From: Geosporobacter subterraneus DSM 17957
GTDB lineage: Bacteria > Bacillota > Clostridia > Peptostreptococcales > Thermotaleaceae
Reading direction: 5' to 3'
Assembly (NCBI RefSeq): GCF_900142145.1
Contig: NZ_FQZV01000032.1
Span: 1 to 50,555, forward strand
DNA: 50,555 bases
Of the stretch, positions 1-7,887 are shown piece after piece (within the stretch, counting starts at the first letter, position 1; every line of letters begins with the position of its first letter). The notes under the pieces were generated by a model, which ran no database searches, was not told where the DNA came from, and was given only the letters and a program-made list of their open reading frames with translations. Both the position numbers and the translations under genes were made by a program.

Positions 1-605
1 AATTCTAATCCCTTTGCTGCTCCCGGCAGTGTAATTGCTCTTAGTAATGCGATGAGTAATAATGCAAATAGGGTAGGGATCATGACTTTGCTTGCTTTTT
101 CTATCCCGTTTGTAACTCCTTTATAAATGATAATTCCAGCGATACCCATTGAGATAAAATGAAAGAATATGGTCTGTGACGGTGTTGTAGTGAAGGTGTT
201 CCAAATCGCCTGGGTTGCTTCTGTTCCCATTCCCGGCTGGAAGGCACCAGACAACGCTAATGTAAAGTACTTCACACACCAGCCCATAATTACGGAGTAG
301 TAGAACATAATCAATAAGCAGACTGCTGCGATCCAGGTACCCATCCAGGTATATTTCTTACCCATGTAGTCTCTGAATGCACCGATGGTACCCAATCCTG
401 TACGGCGCCCCATTACCATCTCGCCCATCAGAAGTGGCAGTACCCAAACAAATAGGGCAATCGTCCATGCGATGATAAAGGGTCCTCCTCCATTGGCTGC
501 AGCTACCCTCGGGAATCTCCAAACATTCCCCGTACCGATTGCCATACCGATAGAAGCTGCAATAAAGCCCCATCGGCTTCCCCATTGCTCTTTTTGTTGA
601 CTCAT
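1..605 (-). CDS. Sodium:neurotransmitter symporter (SNF/NSS) family transporter, C-terminus outside window
   Basis: This is the N-terminal 201 residues of a sodium-coupled amino-acid symporter of the NSS (LeuT-type) family in the inner membrane. The start reads MSQQKEQWGSRWGFIAASIG and is followed by GNVWRFPRVAAANGGG, the unwound TM1 sodium and substrate site of the family. Several hydrophobic helices follow. GGAGGG lies just upstream of the ATG at 605. The gene is cut by the left edge of the window. A T-box leader precedes it, so expression should answer to the charging of one tRNA, and the substrate is probably that amino acid or a relative. Family confidence is high; substrate is unknown. 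Confidence 0.93.
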   Translation of the reverse strand, partial: MSQQKEQWGSRWGFIAASIGMAIGTGNVWRFPRVAAANGGGPFIIAWTIALFVWVLPLLMGEMVMGRRTGLGTIGAFRDYMGKKYTWMGTWIAAVCLLIMFYYSVIMGWCVKYFTLALSGAFQPGMGTEATQAIWNTFTTTPSQTIFFHFISMGIAGIIIYKGVTNGIEKASKVMIPTLFALLLIALLRAITLPGAAKGLE

Positions 606-696
606 AAAAACCCTCCTTCGATTGATTTTTTTAGTATTATTCCAAAAACTCATTGTTTGCCGGCATTTTACAATGAACTTTTCTAAAAAACATTTT

Positions 697-935
697 TTGA
701 CAATAAAAAAACTCCCATCCCTATGAAGGGACGAGAGTTACCCGCGGTACCACCCTAATTAGCCGAACTCGGCTCACTTTCATAATCGTAACGTGATCAA
801 CGTATTGACTTGCTCGTCATATGCTCCAGAGCGGGTTCAAGAAGCTAGTTTGCAGATCTCTCATCCATAATCCGCTTTCTGTGAAACATCACATCTTTAC
901 TATTCTCTATCTTTGCACTTAACAATATTATGTTT
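697..935 (-). promoter_or_regulatory. T-box riboswitch leader of the NSS transporter
   Basis: On the minus strand the T-box core AGGGTGGTACCGCGGG lies at about 741-756. It is followed by a terminator hairpin (CTCTCGTCCCT / AGGGATGGGAG, about 711-737) and a T run at about 703-710. Upstream, Stem I contains GAACCCGCTCTGGAGC. Aligned with my memory of the B. subtilis glyQS leader, the specifier would be CCC followed by the usual purine G, which suggests proline. A shift of one base would give ACC (threonine). The element reads uncharged tRNA and lets transcription continue into the transporter. Confidence 0.9.
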
Positions 936-942
936 ATACATG

Positions 943-971
943 ATTTTATAGAATTATGCGTTACCTGTCAA
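943..971 (-). promoter_or_regulatory. Sigma-A promoter of the T-box/NSS transcript
   Basis: Minus-strand -35 TTGACA (966-971) and -10 TAAAAT (943-948) are separated by 17 bases, immediately upstream of the T-box leader. Confidence 0.8.
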
Positions 972-1028
972 CTTGAAATTTTTGTTTATATGGAAAAATT
1001 ATTTTTCAAGACATTCTAGTTCTCCCAA

Positions 1029-1805
1029 TTACTGGGAATTATTCATTTTTCTCTGCATTCCTGTATGGTCAATATAATAGTTTTCCTTCATGATTAACTG
1101 GGAAATCGGAACAATTTCATATCCTTGTTTTTGGAGGCGTTCTATTACCAAAGGCAAGTACTCCAGCACATATTTCGCATTGTTATGGAATAATACTATA
1201 GAACCCTTCTTGACATTTCTCGTAACACGATCTACCACAGGCTGTGCACCTAACTCCTTCCAATCCAACGAATCCACATCCCATTGAATCACATAATGAT
1301 GGTTCGCCGTAATGGTCTCTATCACCTTGTTGCTATAATCCCCAAAGGGAGGCCTGAATAGAGTAGGTCTCACCCCTGTCAGGTTTTCTATTTTATCGCT
1401 GGTTGTGTTGAGTTCATGGGCAATTTGTTCAGCAGACAGTTTTGACATATGGGGGTGGGTTGTAGAGTGATTCTCCACATCATGCCCCTTCTCGTGGATT
1501 TTTTTAACCATATCCGGATACTTATCTACCCAAAAACCCACTAAAAAGAAAGTGGCCTTTACATTATATCGATCTAGTATTTTCAATATGCCATCTGTAA
1601 ACTGATCTCCCCATGCAGCATCAAAGCTGATAGCTACCTTTTTTTCCTCCGCATCTACACAGTAGATCGGCAGCAGCTTATCTTTATTCATAACGCTGAG
1701 AATATGATTTCCCATACCCTTAGAATACACTAGCGTTGCACCGAATACTACAGAAAATATCAGTAGACCTAATAATACTTTTTTGCGAATGATGATAATT
1801 CTCAT
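1029..1805 (-). CDS. Polysaccharide deacetylase, PdaB-like (sporulation-type)
   Basis: A predicted 258-residue NodB-fold carbohydrate esterase that would remove acetyl groups from peptidoglycan or a related polymer outside the membrane. An N-terminal hydrophobic anchor (about residues 8-25) is followed by AISFDAAWG, the PdaB/YlxY form of NodB motif 1. Next come the metal-binding motif HSTTHPHM, RPPFGDYS (motif 3) and DVDSLDW. I chose the ATG at 1805 over a GTG eight codons upstream because AAAGGGGG sits 8 bases before it. PdaB proteins act in spore cortex maintenance in Bacillus, but the exact role here is inferred. It is a single gene with no clear operon partner. Confidence 0.88.
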   Translation of the reverse strand: MRIIIIRKKVLLGLLIFSVVFGATLVYSKGMGNHILSVMNKDKLLPIYCVDAEEKKVAISFDAAWGDQFTDGILKILDRYNVKATFFLVGFWVDKYPDMVKKIHEKGHDVENHSTTHPHMSKLSAEQIAHELNTTSDKIENLTGVRPTLFRPPFGDYSNKVIETITANHHYVIQWDVDSLDWKELGAQPVVDRVTRNVKKGSIVLFHNNAKYVLEYLPLVIERLQKQGYEIVPISQLIMKENYYIDHTGMQRKMNNSQ

Positions 1806-1960
1806 CCCTTTGTCCCCCTTTCTGTACACACATCTCTACTATATATTAAATTTATTCGAAAATTGTCCTGATATTCCTGAAAATATTTAATCTTCTCAGC
1901 ATATTCCCCTGTAAAAACAAATATAACATATTAGTGACAATGCTATAGGGAGGAAATAGT

Positions 1961-2890
1961 ATGCTCCTAAAAATTATTGCAGGTGCATTAGCAGGAATTT
2001 CAATCTTATTTCTCGGTATGAATATGATGTCTGACGGGGTTCTATCCCTTGCTACCAAAAGGTTGAAGTTTGTTTTATCTACCTTCACCACGAATCCTGT
2101 GATAGGCGTTCTTTGCGGCGCTTTGGTCACTGCCCTTACACAAAGCAGCAGTGGTACAACGGTAATGGTGGTGAGCCTTGTCAATGGCGGGGTATTAGAT
2201 TTATATCAGGCAGCAGCAGTAATCATGGGAGCAAATATTGGCACGACCGTCACTGCACAGTTAATCAGCTATGATTTTTTTGTATTTATCCCCCATCTTT
2301 TATTTTTGGGGATTTTATTGTATCATTTAAAGCTCACGTCAATCATGCGTGAACTTGGCAGGTTTCTAATCGGTTTCTCTTTACTGTTTTTAGGGATACG
2401 GGTTATGGTGGTGTCCCTCTATCCATTAAAAAATCTATTGGGTTTTCAGCACATGCTGTTTTCCGTGGGAGACCATCAGCTGCTGGGGGTTCTTCTAGGG
2501 GCCCTAACAACAGGAATCATTCAAAGCAGCAGCACGGGAATTGCTATCCTACAAGGGTTGTCTTATCAAGGTCTCATTAGTCTTTCGCAAGCCCTGCCTA
2601 TCCTTATGGGTCAAAATATAGGCACCTGCGTCACTACATTGCTTTCCAGCATATCCAGCGATAAAAATGGCAAAAGGGCTGCCCTCATCCATCTGCTTTT
2701 TAACCTTTTAGGAACCCTTATACTATTTCCCTTCATGGGTTGGATGGCTATATGGGTTACAAAGCTTTCTCCAAATCTCGTAGTACGGCAAATTGCCAAT
2801 GCCCACACCCTCTTTAACGTACTGACAGTGATACTTCTGCTGCCATTTTTGTCTGGTTTGGTTACTTTATCAAAAAAAATAATAAGATAG
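1961..2890 (+). CDS. Na/Pi cotransporter family protein, short form
   Basis: A 309-residue inner-membrane protein made almost entirely of hydrophobic helices. It carries two inverted repeats of the Na/Pi cotransporter (NptA/PF02690) domain. Each has the family's signature: TQSSSGTTVM near residue 60 and IQSSSTGIAI near residue 190, each followed by a G-x-NIGT motif. Bacterial NptA proteins are usually about 540 residues with a C-terminal PhoU-like domain. This one stops after the membrane part, with a hairpin terminator at its stop codon, so it is a natural short form rather than an obvious truncation. GGGAGGAAAT precedes the ATG. It probably moves phosphate with sodium. Confidence 0.88.
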   Translation: MLLKIIAGALAGISILFLGMNMMSDGVLSLATKRLKFVLSTFTTNPVIGVLCGALVTALTQSSSGTTVMVVSLVNGGVLDLYQAAAVIMGANIGTTVTAQLISYDFFVFIPHLLFLGILLYHLKLTSIMRELGRFLIGFSLLFLGIRVMVVSLYPLKNLLGFQHMLFSVGDHQLLGVLLGALTTGIIQSSSTGIAILQGLSYQGLISLSQALPILMGQNIGTCVTTLLSSISSDKNGKRAALIHLLFNLLGTLILFPFMGWMAIWVTKLSPNLVVRQIANAHTLFNVLTVILLLPFLSGLVTLSKKIIR

Positions 2891-2908
2891 CCTTAAGGCT
2901 ATCTTATT
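2881..2908. terminator. Bidirectional terminator
   Basis: A perfect 12-bp inverted repeat AATAAGATAGCC / GGCTATCTTATT around TTAA overlaps the Na/Pi gene stop codon and faces the convergent deacetylase gene. Confidence 0.8.
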
Positions 2909-2913
2909 ATTGC

Positions 2914-4005
2914 TTATTCATTGAGGGTATAGGTACGGATGCTTCGTTCTCCTACCTTGTCTGCATCCAGTATATCCTGAAACTGCTCCGGTACTGTTAC
3001 GGTATTAGGATCACCGTCAGATATATAACGAATGCGGCTTCCCTTTTCAAATTGCTCAAGCCAGTCATACAGCCCTACCCCTTTTACATACTTTTCTAAA
3101 TCACTGGCACGCACACGGTGTATAGCCAGTGGATTAAAATCCCTGTGATAGGGAGATTTATAAGGATCCCAGCCTACCTCTAGAATAGCGATGTTGTGAT
3201 AAGCAGTTCCTTCATATACCCCCTTTTCTAAGTAGGTCGTGAGACTCTTGTCCTTCGGCTTCGATCCAAAGGGCAGTGCCAGAGTATCCACAGTATAATC
3301 AGGCAAGAATGCATTTACCAGGTTCACGATTCCTGCTAATTCCTTCTGAATCCTATCCTGATCCGCTTTTGTAAAGTCTACATGGGTGGCAGTATGATTC
3401 CCTATTTCCATTCCCTTTTCTGCTAAGTATTTTAATTTAAATTCTAAATGCTCCTTCTGTCCGAAGGGTACGTTGTCATTGATAAAAAAGGTTGCTTTTA
3501 ATGGAAAATCAGGATGCTCCTGATGAAATTTCTCTAATATCCCTACGGCACAATCAGGATCAATAACCCATTCTCCCTTTTCCTTCTGCAACATATTAAA
3601 GTTATTTTGTCTTCCATCATCAAAGGTCAAAACAATGGGCGTATAGCCTGCTTCAGTATGAATATTCCCCGTAACATAATCCTTCAAAGAAATGGGTCGG
3701 TAGCCTTTTTTATATAAAACCTCTAAATCCTTTCTAAAGTTCTCCGGAGTCCTTGCCCATTCAGCCTCAGGCTGAGCAATATGATGATACATCAATACCA
3801 TAATCTGTCCCGCTTCATTGGGTTTCACCTGCTGTAAATCAATCTCCTCTATTGGTTCTTGAGGCTTTGCCTCCTCAAAAGCTAAAACCTCCTGAACTAC
3901 TGGCTTATCCAGCTCTTTTGCAGTATGCTGCGAAGCAGAGCTATTACATCCAGTGAAGCCAATCATTGCCGCCATAGCTACTGCGATTAATTTTGCTTTT
4001 GTCAT
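2914..4005 (-). CDS. Polysaccharide deacetylase lipoprotein
   Basis: A 363-residue lipoprotein with an N-terminal signal and lipobox GFTGC (Cys20), so it should sit on the outer face of the membrane. The NodB-type catalytic domain includes VLMYHHI, PIVLTFDDG (catalytic and metal Asp pair) and the metal-binding HTATHVDF. It belongs to the branch seen in PgaB/IcaB-like and other extracellular deacetylases; the polymer is not identifiable. I chose the ATG at 4005 because GGGGGG lies 7 bases upstream. It is convergent with the Na/Pi gene and shares its terminator. Two deacetylases of different subfamilies therefore flank that gene. Confidence 0.88.
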   Translation of the reverse strand: MTKAKLIAVAMAAMIGFTGCNSSASQHTAKELDKPVVQEVLAFEEAKPQEPIEEIDLQQVKPNEAGQIMVLMYHHIAQPEAEWARTPENFRKDLEVLYKKGYRPISLKDYVTGNIHTEAGYTPIVLTFDDGRQNNFNMLQKEKGEWVIDPDCAVGILEKFHQEHPDFPLKATFFINDNVPFGQKEHLEFKLKYLAEKGMEIGNHTATHVDFTKADQDRIQKELAGIVNLVNAFLPDYTVDTLALPFGSKPKDKSLTTYLEKGVYEGTAYHNIAILEVGWDPYKSPYHRDFNPLAIHRVRASDLEKYVKGVGLYDWLEQFEKGSRIRYISDGDPNTVTVPEQFQDILDADKVGERSIRTYTLNE

Positions 4006-4197
4006 ATATGTGCCCCCCTTCAATGACTTGTTCTAAAATTCATTATATATCAGCTTTATCAGTTACACTAGCTGATCCTAAAATAAATAAAATGGCAATT
4101 AATTCCATGAAGCTTTGTTGCAAGCATATTTTATGCGTTCTTCACCCATACTAATCAAGAAGGATTCCATCATTTAAAGTCCAAAGAAAGGAAGTGT

Positions 4198-4392
4198 TTG
4201 CCTTTGTCTATCATCAGAAGCCAATATACGACAGTAAAAGGCGAAAGAACTGAATTAGGCAGAAGAACCTTCAAAATAGAAGACAGACATTTTCATAAAG
4301 AAGCAAAGTCTCAAAAAGCACAGCTGGAAAGCGGTCATACCCATGGAATCCGGAAAGATGTAAAAATAAAGATGAATCGAAAGCTAACATAG
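4198..4392 (+). CDS. Possible small basic protein, unrecognised
   Basis: A 64-residue open frame, Lys/Arg/His rich, starting at TTG with AAAGGAAG just upstream and ending inside a hairpin terminator whose T run points in its direction. I recognise no family. The oriented terminator suggests that something is transcribed here on the plus strand, either this protein or a small RNA. There is no clear promoter in 4006-4197. Low confidence. Confidence 0.3.
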   Translation: MPLSIIRSQYTTVKGERTELGRRTFKIEDRHFHKEAKSQKAQLESGHTHGIRKDVKIKMNRKLT

Positions 4393-4418
4393 GGTAGAGC
4401 AATCTACCCTATCTTTTT
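4389..4418 (+). terminator. Rho-independent terminator
   Basis: ATAGGGTAGA / TCTACCCTAT with a GCAA loop, followed by CTTTTT on the plus strand. The hairpin also overlaps the stop codon of the convergent iron-sulfur gene. Confidence 0.8.
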
Positions 4419-5098
4419 ATCACTTTTTTTCCCATGGGACAAGATTTTATGCAAACACCACAAACAGAACCCCTTCCTATATGCTGATAATGCTGATGCA
4501 TATGGGTACTACAGGCTTTAGCATCAAAAAGTTCCTCTCTTGCTATCCCAGGTTCCCACTGATTTCCCTGGATAGCCAAAGCAGGGCAATTTTCCACACA
4601 CTTCCTGCAATTGCCACATTGAGATGCATTGATAGGATCGTCATAGACTGGTTCCCAATCGGTTAAAACAGTACCTAACCGTATCCGCGGACCAAATTCT
4701 GGAGTAATCAGGCAGGCACTTTTACCAATCCAGCCCAAGCCCGCCCTTGTAGCCACTGTTTTATGCGGAAACACACCCCTATAGCTCTTGCCATCGATAT
4801 TTACCGATTGGGAAGCTGCAATCGGCATAGCTAAATATCCATCCTGCTGAAGTACCGCAGCGATCTTGAAGGTGATTTGGTCAATAAATGCATTTACCGT
4901 TCTATAATGATGAAAGTAGGTGTGAGTAGGTGCTCCATGAATCTGACTAATGATTTCATCGGACAACCTGATGGCAATAGAAATGCCGGTTTTTAGATGA
5001 GCATATTCTTCCGGCAACAGCTTAGTAAGATCTGCATATCCTACTTTAGCAGCACCCCACTCTAAAATTTTTTCTTTCAATTGGACAGACTTATCCAT
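4409..5098 (-). CDS. 4Fe-4S double-cluster protein (epoxyqueuosine reductase-like)
   Basis: A 229-residue soluble protein whose C-terminal third carries two ferredoxin-type motifs, CGNCRKCVENCP (about residue 160) and CGVCIKSCP (about residue 215). They would bind two [4Fe-4S] clusters. The upstream part, including THTYFHHYRTVN and ATRAGLGWIGKS, matches the QueG-like family. True QueG is about 380 residues and binds cobalamin, so this is a shorter relative, probably a redox enzyme of unknown substrate found widely in anaerobes. AGGAGGAAAGGGTGA precedes the ATG. It is monocistronic. Confidence 0.82.
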   Translation of the reverse strand: MDKSVQLKEKILEWGAAKVGYADLTKLLPEEYAHLKTGISIAIRLSDEIISQIHGAPTHTYFHHYRTVNAFIDQITFKIAAVLQQDGYLAMPIAASQSVNIDGKSYRGVFPHKTVATRAGLGWIGKSACLITPEFGPRIRLGTVLTDWEPVYDDPINASQCGNCRKCVENCPALAIQGNQWEPGIAREELFDAKACSTHMHQHYQHIGRGSVCGVCIKSCPMGKKVIKR

Positions 5099-5251
5099 TC
5101 ACCCTTTCCTCCTAGTTCTTAACCTTATCTCAATTACGTTCATAAGTTAATTTTTGTCAATTTAATATTCATATGCAATATAGCCAAAAATTATACCTTA
5201 TTACATTATATACTAACATATTTCTATATTTCAGTGGTTAAATTAATAGTA

Positions 5252-5269
5252 CAACATCAAAAGATGTTG
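5252..5269 (+). other. Small hairpin in the SASP leader
   Basis: CAACATC AAAA GATGTTG forms a 7-bp hairpin about 40 bases before the SASP start. It lacks a T run, so it may stabilise the mRNA rather than terminate it (inference). Confidence 0.4.
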
Positions 5270-5311
5270 GCAACAAATAATAACTATAAATAAAATTAGG
5301 AGGGAAATTTT

Positions 5312-5515
5312 ATGGCAGGCAGAAACAGAGCTGTTGTACCCGAAGCTAGAGCAGCATTGAATCAAATGAAGCTTGAAATTGCTGGAGAACTTGGAATCAC
5401 TAACTATGAAACAATAGATAAAGGAAATTTAACTGCACGACAAAACGGATATGTTGGCGGTTATATGACTAAACGATTAGTTGAAACAGCTGAAAGAAGT
5501 CTATCTGGAAAATAA
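5312..5515 (+). CDS. Alpha/beta-type small acid-soluble spore protein
   Basis: A 67-residue DNA-binding protein that coats the chromosome in the dormant spore and protects it from UV and heat. The family marks are clear: NRAVVPEARAALNQMKLEIA, the GPR protease-site region with ELGI, and NLTARQNGYVGGYMTKRLVE near the end. AGGAGGG lies 8 bases before the ATG. A strong terminator follows directly, so it is monocistronic as usual for ssp genes. Sigma-G control is expected; CATTATA at 5204-5210 fits a sigma-G -10, but I could not find a convincing -35. Confidence 0.96.
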   Translation: MAGRNRAVVPEARAALNQMKLEIAGELGITNYETIDKGNLTARQNGYVGGYMTKRLVETAERSLSGK

Positions 5516-5525
5516 TTTCAATAAA

Positions 5526-5566
5526 TTAAAAGGAGAAAGGTTCAACCCTTTCTCCTTTTAATTTTT
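5526..5566 (+). terminator. Rho-independent terminator of the SASP gene
   Basis: TTAAAAGGAGAAAGG / CCCTTTCTCCTTTTAA followed by a TTTTTA tract. Confidence 0.88.
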
Positions 5567-5657
5567 ATGATTCAAAAACCATTTTGTATGCTATAATCAA
5601 AATAAGTGACGGAAACAAAATACAGCCTATAGATTATCTAAAAAAGCGGGTGAGAAA

Positions 5658-6185
5658 ATGTTTTATAATAATACGCAGCAATTGGCTGAACATAAGCTTT
5701 TGTTGTTATATATACTAGATCGTTTTGAAATTCCTTTAACCAATACACAGCTTACTCAGTTTGTTATGGAAAAAGACTATATGAATTATTTTCTGCTGCA
5801 GCAGTATCTCGGTGAGTTGGTATCCTCCAGTATGCTGGAGTATAGCGAAAGTGAAGGAAACTATTTTTATTTAATCACAGAAAAGGGCAAAAACACTCTC
5901 CAGTTCTTTAGCGACCGCCTTTCTTCCACCCTGACGGCTACTTTGGATCAAGCGGTAGAAATGAAAAAGCAAGTACTTTTGAAAGAAATGCAGATACTGG
6001 CGGACTACACAAAGAAGAAAGAGAGCGAATATATTGTAGATCTGAAAGTAATAGAAAATGACATCACCCTTATTGATTTAAAGCTTAATGTTGTATCCAA
6101 CAAATATGCAAAAGAAATTTGTGATAAATGGAAGCGGGAAGCACCTAAGCTTTATGGAGAAATCATACACCTTCTTATCCAATAA
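5658..6185 (+). CDS. DUF4364 family protein (winged-helix-like)
   Basis: A 175-residue cytosolic protein. The N-terminal 70 residues resemble a winged helix: AEHKLLLLYILDRF, then ... QQYLGELVSSSMLEYS, and YFYLITEKGKNTLQFF as the wing. The C-terminal half is mixed helix and strand. This matches the Clostridia DUF4364 family as I remember it, whose function is unknown; DNA binding is an inference from the fold. The ribosome site is weak (GCGGGTGAG). It ends at a strong bidirectional terminator. Confidence 0.78.
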   Translation: MFYNNTQQLAEHKLLLLYILDRFEIPLTNTQLTQFVMEKDYMNYFLLQQYLGELVSSSMLEYSESEGNYFYLITEKGKNTLQFFSDRLSSTLTATLDQAVEMKKQVLLKEMQILADYTKKKESEYIVDLKVIENDITLIDLKLNVVSNKYAKEICDKWKREAPKLYGEIIHLLIQ

Positions 6186-6219
6186 AAGTCCTTTATTTTA
6201 TAAAATAAAGGACTTTTAT
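6184..6219. terminator. Bidirectional terminator
   Basis: A perfect palindrome AAAAGTCCTTTATTTTA / TAAAATAAAGGACTTTT lies between convergent genes and ends in T runs on both strands. Confidence 0.88.
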
Positions 6220-7160
6220 ATACACAGAATTCCGTTGGGTTCAATGCCTACAGGAATTATTGCTGCAAGCTTCAGTTCCGCTTGATCTATTACAGAGAGG
6301 GTATTATCCTGAATATTCGTTGTGAGTAAATACTTTCCATTTTCACTCCTAGCAATACATCCTGGCATCCTTCCCACACTGATTTGATGGATTAGTTTTT
6401 GGCTTTGAATTTCTAAAACACTCACTGCATTCATCTCGGCATCAGCAATATACAAATAGAGCCCCTGGTGGCCGATGACAGCATCCATAGGCATTTTGCC
6501 CACAAAGATTCTATCCATGATCTGATAGGTGCCTGACTCAACTACCGTTATACTTCCTGCCTCCATTAACGGATAGCCCGTATTGATAATATAAAGCAGT
6601 TTTCCATCTTGGCTGAGGGTAATATGATAGGGATGGGGAGGTGTAATGATGGTTTTATCTTGTTCATTGCTGGATGTATCAATTACAGTTAAAGAATGGG
6701 CCTCTACATTTACTACATAAAGCTTTTGTCCATCTATGCTCAGTTTTACATCGTGAGGCATGGCACCCACGGGAATCTGCGCTATTGGTGCTCTTGTTTC
6801 CAAGTCAATAGCTGTAACTGAATTAGAGTCACTGTTGACTACATAAAGGGTCTTATTTTTGTTACATATCTGCAAATGAGTAGGACAGCTGCCCACACCT
6901 ATATCATCAACGATCTTTTTTTTGATAAGATCGATCACACTAATGGTAGAGTTATGTGAATTTGAAGTATAAAGATACTGTTGATTATGGTCAATTACCA
7001 TATGGTGAGGCCCTAGGGTTGGCTTTCGAATACCGCTCAAATTGATGCCTTGTTGAAGCTCCATCTTCCCAATTTGAAGGAAGCTGTTTAAATCTACAAT
7101 CGAAATAGAATCTTCTCCTGTATTACAAATATAAACTTTGTTTTCCATGTCATTTCCCAT
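6216..7160 (-). CDS. YVTN-repeat beta-propeller protein (YncE-like)
   Basis: A 314-residue protein made of about seven repeats of roughly 42 residues with the YVTN/YncE pattern. Examples are LYTSNSHNSTISVIDL, LYVVNSDSNSVTAIDL and LYVVNVEAHSLTVIDT, each followed by an I-x-VG-x-x-P step. It should fold as a beta-propeller. No signal peptide is visible, so it may be cytosolic, unlike many relatives. Such propellers bind proteins, DNA or small molecules; no ligand can be named. I chose the ATG at 7160 because GAGGTG lies 5 bases upstream; two other in-frame ATGs are nearby. Confidence 0.82.
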   Translation of the reverse strand: MGNDMENKVYICNTGEDSISIVDLNSFLQIGKMELQQGINLSGIRKPTLGPHHMVIDHNQQYLYTSNSHNSTISVIDLIKKKIVDDIGVGSCPTHLQICNKNKTLYVVNSDSNSVTAIDLETRAPIAQIPVGAMPHDVKLSIDGQKLYVVNVEAHSLTVIDTSSNEQDKTIITPPHPYHITLSQDGKLLYIINTGYPLMEAGSITVVESGTYQIMDRIFVGKMPMDAVIGHQGLYLYIADAEMNAVSVLEIQSQKLIHQISVGRMPGCIARSENGKYLLTTNIQDNTLSVIDQAELKLAAIIPVGIEPNGILCI

Positions 7161-7253
7161 CCCATCACCTCGCAGAAAAGACAGTTTCATACTAAAATCA
7201 ATTTATTATCATCATATGCACTTTCCTTATTGATGTGAGATGTTTTTGAAAAT

Positions 7254-7283
7254 TAATAAACGCCAGAACATATATCCTGGCGT
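7254..7283 (-). terminator. Probable terminator downstream of the 67-residue gene
   Basis: ACGCCAG / CTGGCGT around a 10-base loop, followed on the minus strand by TTTATT. Confidence 0.55.
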
Positions 7284-7350
7284 CTATTGTTTGCTTTGTA
7301 AGCGGGCGAACACTGTTGGCTCCTATATAACTTTCTAAAAGTAAATGATT

Positions 7351-7554
7351 CTATCGGTAGAGAATCCGGTCGAGAAGGATATCCTTTGGACACTCCAATT
7401 CTCGAATCTTTGCTTCTCTGACCAGCTGATCACACAATTGAAAATATTCTCTATCCCCCGGCTGATCCTTAAGGAGCTCGAAAGTCTTATAGATCTCTTG
7501 TATTAGCTCTTCATCATCCATTCTCTTAAAGGGCCTGAATAAGATCACTGTCAT
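7351..7554 (-). CDS. Conserved-looking small protein, unrecognised
   Basis: A 67-residue acidic, helical, soluble protein starting MTVILFRPFKRMDDEELIQE. GGGGGAAG stands 4 bases before the chosen ATG, which is better placed than an upstream in-frame start 20 codons earlier. No domain is recognised and no cysteines or histidines suggest metal binding. It stands alone between the propeller gene and a repeat-rich gap. Confidence 0.6.
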   Translation of the reverse strand: MTVILFRPFKRMDDEELIQEIYKTFELLKDQPGDREYFQLCDQLVREAKIRELECPKDILLDRILYR

Positions 7555-7598
7555 CTTACTTCCCCCATTCACATATATTTCTAAATATATGCATTCAA

Positions 7599-7632
7599 AA
7601 GAATAATATGACAAGAAGAATAATATGACAAG
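7599..7632. repeat. 17-bp perfect tandem duplication
   Basis: AAGAATAATATGACAAG occurs twice head to tail at 7599-7615 and 7616-7632, upstream of the 67-residue gene. Confidence 0.85.
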
Positions 7633-7652
7633 CTTTCCATAGATATAGATAA

Positions 7653-7695
7653 ACGCCTAAGTGATTTAATTAAAGATCATATATCTAATAGGCGT
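7653..7695. repeat. Short inverted repeat
   Basis: ACGCCTA (7653-7659) and TAGGCGT (7689-7695) flank 29 AT-rich bases. There is no T run, so a terminator role is doubtful. Confidence 0.4.
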
Positions 7696-7734
7696 CAACC
7701 TAATCTAAATATTTCGAAATTGCCCTTAGAAGCA

Positions 7735-7853
7735 TGTCATTCTGAGCGTTAGCCAATAATCTTATAGAACATAAGCAAGATTACTTTTGATTATCAGAAT
7801 ATATCTCTAGCTTAAAGATCCTTCGACTCCGTTTTTCTCCCTTCAGGATGACA
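7735..7853. repeat. Degenerate palindromic TGTCATTCTGAGC-type repeat
   Basis: The 119-bp stretch begins TGTCATTCTGAGCGTTAGCC, holds AAAGATCCTTCGACTCC and ends TTCAGGATGACA. Its ends are imperfect inverted copies. This is the widespread bacterial intergenic repeat whose ends read GTCATTCTGAGC (established from general experience). It fills the gap before folC together with the tandem duplication; I see no gene between 7555 and 7887. Confidence 0.7.
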
Positions 7854-7887
7854 AATTATGGGTTAATTTACGTCTATGGATCTGCCC

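Noticed and set aside
4198-4392. Confident assignment of the 64-residue basic frame as a protein
   Set aside because: TTG start, no family and no promoter; kept only at low confidence because a small RNA explains the terminator equally well.
4409-5098. Annotation as queG
   Set aside because: The protein is about 150 residues shorter than true epoxyqueuosine reductase, so only a family-like call is given.
5204-5210. CATTATA as a sigma-G -10 for the SASP gene
   Set aside because: No acceptable -35 at 16-18 bases, so no promoter was annotated.
7653-7695. Terminator from the ACGCCTA inverted repeat
   Set aside because: Loop of 29 bases and no T run.
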